This document shows positions 57,569-64,000 of a stretch of 64,000 bases of DNA, one piece after another; within the stretch, counting starts at the first letter, position 1, and every line of letters starts with the position of its first letter. The notes beneath the pieces are model-generated. The model saw only the letters and a program-made list of their open reading frames with translations, was not told where the DNA came from and did no database searches. A program made the position numbers and the translations under genes. Source of the stretch: Streptomyces collinus (GTDB lineage Bacteria; Actinomycetota; Actinomycetes; Streptomycetales; Streptomycetaceae); NCBI RefSeq assembly GCF_031348265.1, contig NZ_CP133771.1, positions 2,170,001-2,234,000 of the forward strand. The letters are read 5' to 3'.

Positions 57569-58981
57569 TCACCTTCGGTCGTCGACGAGCGGGGTCAGTG
57601 CGGGTGCCTCGCGGGGCGGCGGGACGTGGGCCCGCTGGGTGAGGCCGAAGGTGGTGAAGGCGGTGCGGGCGGGGAGTGCGTAAGCTTCCCCGCCCGTCAG
57701 TGCGTTGAGGATGATCGCGCTGCGCCAGGCGGCGAGTCCGAGGTCGGGGGCGCCGACGCCGTGGGTGTGGGTTTCGGCGTTCTGGACGTACACCGTGCCG
57801 GTGACGGACGGGTCGAGGACGAGCCGGTGGTCCTCGTCGATGCGGGGGCGTTCCTGGTTGTCGCGGCGCATGTAGGGGTCGAGGCCGGCGAGGATCCGGT
57901 CGAGGGGGCGTTCGCGGTAGCCGGTGGCGAGGACGACGGCGTCGGTGGTGCAGCGGGAGCGGCTGTTCTGCAGGTCGTGCTCCAGGTGCAGTTCCACTTT
58001 GGTCGTGGCGATCCGGCCTGCGGTGCGGACGCGGACGCCGGGGGTGAGGACGGCGTCGGGCCAGCCGCCGTGCAGGGTGCGACGGTAGAGCTCGTCGTGG
58101 ACGGCTGCGATGGTGGCGGCGTCGATGCCCTTGTGCAGCTGCCACTGGCCGTCGACGAGCCGGTCGCGGGTGGATTCGGGCAGGGCGTGGAAGTAGCGGG
58201 TGTGGTCGGGCGTGAAGTGCTCCAGGCCGAGCTTGGAGTACTCCATGGGGGCGAAGGCCTCGGTGCGGCCCAGCCAGTGCAGTTTCTCGCGTCCGGCGGG
58301 CCTGTTGCGGAGCAGGTCGAGGAAGATCTCGGCGCCGGACTGTCCGATGCCGACGACGGTGACGTGCTCGGCGGCGAGCAGGGTGGCGCGGTGGTCGAGG
58401 TAGTCGGCGGCGTGCAGGACGGGTACGCCGGGGGCCTCGACGAGGGGTTTGAGGGGGTCGGGGACGTGGGGCTCGGTACCGATGCCGAGGACGACGTTGC
58501 GGGTGTAGGTGCGGCCGAGGGCCTCGGCTTCTCCGTCGGTGTCGAGCTGGGTGTAGTCGACTTCGAAGACGTCGCGTTCGGGGTTCCAGCGGACGGCGTC
58601 GACCTGGTGGCCGAAGTGCAGGCCGGGGAGGCTCTCGCTGACCCAGCGGCAGTAGGCGTCGTATTCGGCGCGCTGGATGTGGAAGCGCTCGGCGAAGTAG
58701 AAGGGGAAGAGCCGTTCGCGGGACCTGAGGTAGTTGAGGAAGGTCCAGGGGCTGGTGGGGTCGGTGAGGGACACCAGGTCGGCGAGGAACGGGACCTGGA
58801 TGGTGGCGCCTTCGATGAGCAGGCCGGGGTGCCAGCCGAAGGCGGGGCGCTGGTCGTAGAAGACGGTGTCGAGGCCGCCGAGAGGGTGGGCGAGGGCGGC
58901 GAGGGAGAGGTTGGCGGGGCCGATGCCGATGCCGACGAGGTCGCGGGGGGCGTCGGGTTCGGGGGCCGGAGCGGGGTTCAT
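57569..58981 (-). CDS. SidA/IucD/PvdA-family amine N-monooxygenase
   Basis: A 470-residue flavin- and NADPH-dependent N-hydroxylase. The FAD site is VGIGIGPANLSLAAL (about 16-30) and the substrate-region block ATIQVPFLADLVSLTDPTSP (in part). The NADPH site is VTVVGIGQSGAEIFLDLL (about 220-237), and the C-terminal VLATGYRERPLDRIL is typical. Relatives hydroxylate lysine, ornithine, cadaverine, putrescine or diaminopropane for hydroxamate siderophores. ATG 58981 overlaps the decarboxylase stop (ATGA), so both are translated together, implying that the decarboxylated diamine is its substrate (inference). The frame continues far upstream only as a shadow. Confidence 0.92.
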   Translation of the reverse strand: MNPAPAPEPDAPRDLVGIGIGPANLSLAALAHPLGGLDTVFYDQRPAFGWHPGLLIEGATIQVPFLADLVSLTDPTSPWTFLNYLRSRERLFPFYFAERFHIQRAEYDAYCRWVSESLPGLHFGHQVDAVRWNPERDVFEVDYTQLDTDGEAEALGRTYTRNVVLGIGTEPHVPDPLKPLVEAPGVPVLHAADYLDHRATLLAAEHVTVVGIGQSGAEIFLDLLRNRPAGREKLHWLGRTEAFAPMEYSKLGLEHFTPDHTRYFHALPESTRDRLVDGQWQLHKGIDAATIAAVHDELYRRTLHGGWPDAVLTPGVRVRTAGRIATTKVELHLEHDLQNSRSRCTTDAVVLATGYRERPLDRILAGLDPYMRRDNQERPRIDEDHRLVLDPSVTGTVYVQNAETHTHGVGAPDLGLAAWRSAIILNALTGGEAYALPARTAFTTFGLTQRAHVPPPREAPALTPLVDDRR

Positions 58982-60378
58982 CGGGGCGTGTGTCCTTCCA
59001 CGAGGGTGGCTCGGCTCGCTGCCGCGAGGTGCAGCAGGGCGGCCAGGTCGTCGGGCCCGGTTGCGGGGTTGAGGAGGGTGGCCTTGAGCCAGAGCCGGCC
59101 GTCGAGGCGGGCCCGGCCGAGGACGGCGGAGCCGTCGGTGAGCAGCGCGCGGCGTACGGCGGCGACGGTGGTGTCGGTGGCGCCGGTGGGCCGGAACAGC
59201 ACGGTGCTGATGACGGGCGGGGCGTGCAGGTCGAAGCCGGGGTGTGCGTCGACGAGGGCGGCGAACTCGCGGGCGTGGGCGCAGACCTGGTCGACGAGCG
59301 CGCCGAGGCCGCTGCGTCCGAGGGTTTTGAGGGTGACGGCGAGTTTGAGGACGTCGGGGCGGCGGGTGGTCCTGAGGGACCGGCCGAGCAGGTCGGGCAG
59401 GCCGGCCTCGGTGTCGTCGTCGGCGTTCAGGTAGTCGGCGCGTTGCCGCAGGGCGGTGAGGTCGCGGGCGTCGCGGACGGCGAGGAGGCCGGCGGCGACG
59501 GGCTGCCAGCCGAGTTTGTGCAGGTCGAGGGTGACGGTGTCGGCGGTGTCGAGGCCGGTGAGCCGGGTGCGGTGCCGGTCGCTGAAGAGGAGGCCTCCGC
59601 CGTAGGCGGCGTCCACGTGCAGCCGGGCGTTGTGGGCCCCGCAGTGGGCGGCGATCTCGGGCAGCGGGTCGATGAGGCCGGCGTCGGTGGTGCCGGCGGT
59701 GGCGGCGACGAGCAGGGGCCCGTTCAGGCCGGTGAGGGCCCGGTCGAGCGCGTCGGGGTCGAGGGTGCCGTGCGGGGTGGGTACGACGACGGGCTGGGGC
59801 AGGCCGAGCAGCCAGGCGGCGCGGGGCAGGGAGTGGTGGGCGTTGGCCCCGTAGACGAGCCGGACGGTTGCCCCCTGGGATTCTCGGGCGAGGAGCAGGG
59901 CGAGCTGGTTGGCTTCGGTGCCGCCGGTGGTGATGAGGGAGTCGGGGGTTGCCGGTGTGCCGGTTCCGTGGATCTCGCGGGCCAGTGCCGCCGTGATCAG
60001 CCTCTCCAGTTCCGACGCTCCCGGGGCCTGGTCCCAGGAGTCCAGGGAGGGGTTGAGGGCGGAGGCCGCGAGGTCGGCTGCGGTGGCCGCGGCGAGCGGG
60101 GGGCAGTGGAGGTGGGCGGCGCACAGGGGGTGGGCGGGGTCGGCGGCGGTCCGGGCGAAGGCGTGGACCAGGGTGCGGAGGGCGTGCGGGTCGCCCCGGT
60201 CGGGGAGGACGTCTCCCACGGCGTCCCGCAGCCGCGCCGCGACCTGCTCCGGGCCGCCCGCGGGCAGCGGCCCGCCGCGGGCCCGGGCGCCGGTGTCCAG
60301 CGCGTCGAGCACGGTGTGAAGCAAGGGCCGCAGGGCGTGCGGGCCGTCGGGGCCCGATGCGAGGGGCGGCGTGCTCAT
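58978..60378 (-). CDS. PLP-dependent decarboxylase (DesA / diaminobutyrate-decarboxylase-like)
   Basis: A 466-residue group II decarboxylase: AHLHCPPLAAATAADL near 89-104, NPSLDSWDQAPGASELE, TTGGTEANQLALLLAR (151-166), HVDAAYGGGLLF (PLP-ring Asp256) and PLP lysine Lys288 in TLDLHKLGWQP. Relatives decarboxylate lysine (DesA), 2,4-diaminobutyrate, glutamate or aromatic amino acids. Pairing with the N-hydroxylase favours lysine, ornithine or diaminobutyrate. ATG 60378 has the near-perfect site GGAGGTCA 5 nt upstream; the frame to 61236 runs through the repeat array and is rejected. No DmdR/IdeR-type iron box is visible upstream. Confidence 0.9.
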   Translation of the reverse strand: MSTPPLASGPDGPHALRPLLHTVLDALDTGARARGGPLPAGGPEQVAARLRDAVGDVLPDRGDPHALRTLVHAFARTAADPAHPLCAAHLHCPPLAAATAADLAASALNPSLDSWDQAPGASELERLITAALAREIHGTGTPATPDSLITTGGTEANQLALLLARESQGATVRLVYGANAHHSLPRAAWLLGLPQPVVVPTPHGTLDPDALDRALTGLNGPLLVAATAGTTDAGLIDPLPEIAAHCGAHNARLHVDAAYGGGLLFSDRHRTRLTGLDTADTVTLDLHKLGWQPVAAGLLAVRDARDLTALRQRADYLNADDDTEAGLPDLLGRSLRTTRRPDVLKLAVTLKTLGRSGLGALVDQVCAHAREFAALVDAHPGFDLHAPPVISTVLFRPTGATDTTVAAVRRALLTDGSAVLGRARLDGRLWLKATLLNPATGPDDLAALLHLAAASRATLVEGHTPR

Positions 60379-61491
60379 GGACTGACCTCCGGGGCGCGGG
60401 TGGCGGCACGCCCGGAGAGCCCAACGATCCAACCCGGGTGGAGGTACTTCTGCGCACGGGTGCCAGTTCTCGAAACCGGCCGCGGGGGCCTCGGGGCCGG
60501 GACGGCTTCTGGGCTTGGGCCCTCGGAGCCGGGACGGCTTCTGGGCACGGAGTTGGTTCTTGAACCCGGCCATATGGGTTCGGGCACTGGGCGACTTCTG
60601 TCCGCGGGTGTCGGTCCTGGAATCCGGCCGCATGGTCCTCGGGGCGCGGTCGATCTCTGTCGACGGGTGTCGGTTTGTCGATAACGACTGTGGAGGCCTC
60701 GGGCCCGGGCCGATCGCAGCCCCATGGCCCGGGGCGGGAGGGGGCGGCCGGGCCGCCGTGACAGCGGAAGGACGGCCGCACCGAGCGGGGCCGGGCCGAC
60801 TACCGGGCGCTGGCGGCGGCTCTCGAACCCGGCCGATGGGCCCCCGAGCCCCAGCCAGTCGCGGCCCCCACCGCCCGGGCAGGAAGGACGGCCGGAGACG
60901 CCGCGACGGCGGAATGCGACCACACCCAGCGGAGCCGGGCCGACTACCGGGCGCTGGCGGCGGGTCTCGAACCCGGCCGTATGGCCGGGCCCGGGCCCGG
61001 GCGCAGCCCCGGGACGGGAAGGACGACCGGAACACTGCGACAGCGGAAGGGCGTCCGCCCGCAGTCCGGCGAAGGCCACTCCCCGCGCCGAGCGCGCCGT
61101 CAGGCCGCCCGGGCTCCCGGGACCCGCAACGCCCCCCTTCAGTCGTCCCGTTGGTCGACGAGTTGCGGCGCAGCGCGAGGATCAGTACTCGAAGCCGGCG
61201 ATGTGTCCCCCGGACCCGGGCCGGTCGCGGCCCCATGGCCCGGGGCGGGAAGGACGGCTGGGACGCCTCGACGGCGGAAGGGCGGCCGGCCGAGCGGGGG
61301 CGGGGCGCTGCCCGTCCCGTGCACGTCGTCGGGCATCCCGGGCCCCTTGGACCCGGAGCACCCCCCTCAAGTCGCCCAGGTGCGCGGCGCGAGGGTCGGT
61401 TCTCGAACCGGCAGCCGTATGGGCTCCCGAGCCAGGGTCGGTCGCGGTCCCTGGCCCGGGGCGGGAACGGTGGCCGCCCCCGTGCCCGTCG
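60379..61491. repeat. Degenerate tandem repeat array with decayed copies of the pepN 3' end
   Basis: 1.1 kb without a gene. A block like GGCCCGGGGCGGGAAGGACG recurs at about 60726, 60873, 61007, 61238 and 61454. A motif like TCTCGAACCCGGCCGTATGG recurs at about 60466, 60557, 60615, 60820, 60963, 61187 and 61401. GCCGGGCCGACTACCGGGCG occurs at 60790 and 60934. Two segments, 61095-61186 and 61324-61400, align with the last about 90 bp of pepN (61487-61580) with single-base deletions; the second still reads LRVQGAR in one frame. It looks like repeated duplication followed by decay. Confidence 0.8.
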
Positions 61492-63993
61492 TCAGGCCTG
61501 CCGGGCTCCCTGGACGCGGAGCGCCCGCTTCAAGTCGTCCAGCTGGTCGACGAGTTTGCGGCGCAGTGCGGGGGTCGGGGTGCCGTCGTGCAGGCAGGTC
61601 TCGCCGAGGTGGAGGTTGTCCGTGTCGACGGCGTGTGCGGGGAAGGCCCAGCGGCCCGCCGCCTCCGCCATGGCGGGGCCACGGCGGTCGGCGACGGCGA
61701 CCGCGTCCGGGTAGTAGCGCGCGACGTACTCGCGTACCAGGTCGGCCTGTTCGGGCTGCCAGAAGCCGCGGGCGGTGGCGGTGAAGAGGTAGTTGGACAG
61801 GTCGTCGGAGCCGAACATGGCCTCCCAGGCGCGAGCCTTGGCCTCCGGGTCGGGCAGGGCGGCGCGGCAGCGGGCGGCGCCCTCCTGGCCGGTTGCGCTG
61901 GGGTCGCGTTCCAGTTCGGCGGCGATGGCGGCCTCGTCGGTCGCGCCGAGGACGGCGAGCCGGGCGAGTACGCGCCAGCGCAGCTCGGGGTCGAGTTCCG
62001 GGCCGCCGGGGACGGTGCCGTCGGCGAGCCAGGCGGCGATGGTGTCGGGGTGGGCGGCCACGTCGATGCGGTGGCGTACGGCGATCAGGCGCAGGCCGGG
62101 GTTGTCGCCGTCCTCGGTGCGGCGGATGAGGTCGCGGCACAGTTCGGAGAGGGTGGCGAGGGCGGCGGGCCGCTCGTCGGGGGCGAGGTAGCGGTCGGCG
62201 ATGTAGGTGGAGGCGAAGGCGAGGACGCCTTGGACGATGGCGAGGTCCGTCTCCAGCGGGAGGTGGGCGCGGGCGGTCTCCAGGTAGGCGCCGGGGGCGA
62301 GTTCGCCGTCGCGGACGGCGTCCCGCAGGGCGTTCCAGACGACCGCGCGGGTGAGCGGGCGGGGCAGGCCGGACAGGTCCTTGCGGACGGTCTCGAAGGA
62401 TTCGGGGTCGAAGCGGACCTTGGCGTAGGTGAGGTCGCCGTCGTTGAGGAGGAGCAGGGCGGGGCGCTTCCCGATGGGGTGGGCGTCGGTCTGCGGGAGG
62501 TCCAGGTGGAGGCTTTCGCGCAGGACGAGCTGCCCGCCGTCGTCGCCGAGGTCCCGGTCGTAGAGGCCGGCGGCGATGCGGTGCGGGCGGCTGCCGGCCC
62601 GGTCGACGGTGAGGGCGCAGGTGCCGTGCTCGCCGGGGGTGATCCGCGGGGTGAGGGTGTCGACGCCGGTGGTGCGCAGCCAGGCGTCGGCCCAGGCGTG
62701 GACGTCGCGGTCGGTGGCGCTCGCGAGGTTGTCGATGAAGTCGGCGAGGGTGGCGTTGGCGAACTTGTGCCGGGCGAAGTGGGTGTTGATGCCGGCGAGG
62801 AAGTCCTTCTCGCCGAGCCAGGTGACCAGTTGCCGCAGTGCGCTGGCGCCCTTGGCGTAGGAGATGCCGTCGAAGTTGAGCAGGGCGGAGGCGGTGTCGT
62901 CGACGGCCTCGGGGGCGACGGGGTGGGTGGAGGGGCGCTGGTCGGCGTCGTAGCCCCAGGACTTGCGGGTGACGCCGAAGTCGGTCCAGGTGTCGGTGAA
63001 GCGGGTGGCTTCGGTGAGGGTCTGGTAGCCCATGTACTCGGCGAAGGACTCGTTCAGCCAGATGTCGTCCCACCACTTGAGGGTGACGAGGTCGCCGAAC
63101 CACATGTGGGCCATCTCGTGGGCGATGACCATGGCGCGGGTCTGGCGTTCGGTGTCGGTGACGGCGGAGCGGTAGACGAACTCGTCGCGGAAGGTGACGA
63201 GGCCGGGGTTCTCCATGGCGCCGGCGTTGAACTCGGGGACGAATGCCTGGTCGTAGGAGTCGAACGGGTAGGGCTCGTCGAACTTCTCGTGGTAGCGGTC
63301 GTAGCACGCGCGGGTGACGTCGAGGAGTTCGTCGGCGTCGGCGTCCAGGTAGGGGGCGAGGGAGCGGCGGCAGTGCAGGCCGAAGGGCAGGCCGCGGTGT
63401 TCGGTACGCACGGAGTGCCAGGGGCCGGCGGCGACGGCGACGAGGTAGGTGGAGATGAGCGGTGTGGGGGCCGCTTTCCATACGCCGTCGGCCTGTTCGG
63501 TGATGCCGTTGGCGAGGACGGTCCAGTCCTGCGGGGCTTTCACCGACAGTTCGAAGACGGCTTTCAGGTCGGGCTGGTCGAAGGCGGCGAAGACCCGCTG
63601 GACGTCGTCCATGAACAGCTGGGTGTAGACGTAGGTCTCGCCGTCGGTGGGGTCGGTGAAGCGGTGCATGCCCTCGCCGGTACGGGAGTAGCGCATCCGG
63701 GCGTCCACGCGCAGTTCGTGCTCGCCTGCGGTGAGGCGGGGCAGGGCGAGCCGGTTGCCGTCCAGGGTTTCCGGGTCCAGGGGGTGTCCGTCGAGGGTGA
63801 CGGAGCGCAGCTCGGCGGGCTTGAGCTCGACGAAGGTGGTGCCGTCCGCACGGGCAGCGAACCTGATCAGGGTGCGGGAGTCGAAGGTCTCGTCTCCGCC
63901 GGTCAGGTCGAGTTCGATGGTGTAGCGGTGGACGTCGAGGAGCTCTGCTCGGGTCTGCGCTTCGTCGCGCGTCAGTACGGACATGCGAGACAT
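61492..63993 (-). CDS. pepN: Aminopeptidase N (M1 family)
   Basis: An 833-residue zinc aminopeptidase. The N-terminal saddle domain has VYTQLFMDDVQRVFAAFDQPD (in part). The exopeptidase motif GAMEN is at 258-262, the zinc site HEMAH (His292, Glu293, His296) is followed by WFGDLVTLKWW, and the third ligand is Glu315 in LNESFAEYMGY. The long C-terminal ERAP1-like helical domain ends LKRALRVQGARQA. It removes N-terminal residues from peptides in the cytoplasm; there is no signal peptide. Two in-frame starts, ATG 63993 and 63984, are possible; the former has AGG a few nt upstream. Its 3' end is repeated in decayed form downstream. Confidence 0.96.
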   Translation of the reverse strand: MSRMSVLTRDEAQTRAELLDVHRYTIELDLTGGDETFDSRTLIRFAARADGTTFVELKPAELRSVTLDGHPLDPETLDGNRLALPRLTAGEHELRVDARMRYSRTGEGMHRFTDPTDGETYVYTQLFMDDVQRVFAAFDQPDLKAVFELSVKAPQDWTVLANGITEQADGVWKAAPTPLISTYLVAVAAGPWHSVRTEHRGLPFGLHCRRSLAPYLDADADELLDVTRACYDRYHEKFDEPYPFDSYDQAFVPEFNAGAMENPGLVTFRDEFVYRSAVTDTERQTRAMVIAHEMAHMWFGDLVTLKWWDDIWLNESFAEYMGYQTLTEATRFTDTWTDFGVTRKSWGYDADQRPSTHPVAPEAVDDTASALLNFDGISYAKGASALRQLVTWLGEKDFLAGINTHFARHKFANATLADFIDNLASATDRDVHAWADAWLRTTGVDTLTPRITPGEHGTCALTVDRAGSRPHRIAAGLYDRDLGDDGGQLVLRESLHLDLPQTDAHPIGKRPALLLLNDGDLTYAKVRFDPESFETVRKDLSGLPRPLTRAVVWNALRDAVRDGELAPGAYLETARAHLPLETDLAIVQGVLAFASTYIADRYLAPDERPAALATLSELCRDLIRRTEDGDNPGLRLIAVRHRIDVAAHPDTIAAWLADGTVPGGPELDPELRWRVLARLAVLGATDEAAIAAELERDPSATGQEGAARCRAALPDPEAKARAWEAMFGSDDLSNYLFTATARGFWQPEQADLVREYVARYYPDAVAVADRRGPAMAEAAGRWAFPAHAVDTDNLHLGETCLHDGTPTPALRRKLVDQLDDLKRALRVQGARQA

Positions 63994-64000
63994 GCTGCCT

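Noticed and set aside
60379..60700. DmdR/IdeR iron box upstream of the decarboxylase
   Set aside because: No TTAGGTTAGGCTAACCTAA-like palindrome could be found, so iron control is not supported by sequence here.
57569..60781. One continuous 1070-codon minus frame
   Set aside because: Only its last 470 codons are the N-hydroxylase. The rest is an out-of-frame shadow of the decarboxylase gene and the repeat array.
61182..61370. 62-codon minus frame containing LRVQGARDARR
   Set aside because: It looks coding only because it is a decayed copy of the pepN 3' end. No ribosome site was found.
60379..61491. tRNA T-arm-like motif (GGGTTCGAGA on the minus strand) in the repeats
   Set aside because: No acceptor, D or anticodon arm accompanies any copy. 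The match is short and occurs by repeat of a GC-rich motif.

Overview
The window is high-GC actinobacterial chromosome, almost certainly from a Streptomyces. The evidence is strong G/C third-position bias, many GTG and two TTG starts, Streptomyces-typical families (DUF397 with an XRE/DUF5753 regulator, SPW_0924, DUF6343, DUF4184, DUF3068, an ANTAR response regulator) and the gene order coaE - PAC2 - rpsA - polA - liv operon - ANTAR regulator - tRNA-Leu - pyk. As far as I recall this is the order in the conserved core of Streptomyces chromosomes.

Left part (1-25.7 kb), mostly accessory metabolism and regulation. A MocR regulator (192) diverges from a carboxymuconolactone decarboxylase-like gene cut by the left edge. 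A whiJ-like regulatory cassette follows: DUF397, XRE/DUF5753, then divergently an anti-sigma-type ATPase carrying a TTA codon and a hypothetical gene, with two palindromes between the divergent arms. Next come an exporter-type ABC protein, an amidohydrolase, an endonuclease/exonuclease/phosphatase-fold protein, an FUSC-type membrane protein, an expansin-like protein, a nucleotidyltransferase, RidA and hexapeptide proteins. A GntR-linked NCS1 permease/racemase-family operon has a perfect 16-bp palindrome. It is followed by a type 5 uracil-DNA glycosylase, an ArsR-type regulator translationally coupled to an MFS exporter, an S4 RNA-binding protein, DoxX, a decayed kinase fragment, a methyltransferase, a GNAT-like acyltransferase and two small genes.

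Central core (25.7-43.9 kb): coaE, PAC2 and rpsA (the last with a well-formed housekeeping promoter and a leader of about 190 nt), a methyltransferase, hrpB, DUF3068, SPW_0924, a secreted lytic transglycosylase, DUF4184, an unusual gene built on 12-residue leucine-rich repeats, polA with a degenerate proofreading domain, a YdeP-type molybdopterin oxidoreductase and a hotdog thioesterase.

Right part (44-64 kb): a secreted chymotrypsin-like protease; the livJ-(terminator)-livH-livM-livG-livF branched-chain amino-acid importer; a convergent ANTAR response regulator; tRNA-Leu(CAA) followed by a free-standing HTH-LAGLIDADG protein; pyk; a SIMPL protein; a Tat-exported 5'-nucleotidase; and a translationally coupled PLP decarboxylase / N-hydroxylase pair resembling the first two steps of hydroxamate siderophore synthesis, with no synthetase visible. 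Between this pair and pepN lies 1.1 kb of degenerate tandem repeats that include two decayed copies of the 3' end of pepN. No insertion sequence, prophage, integrase or CRISPR array was seen.
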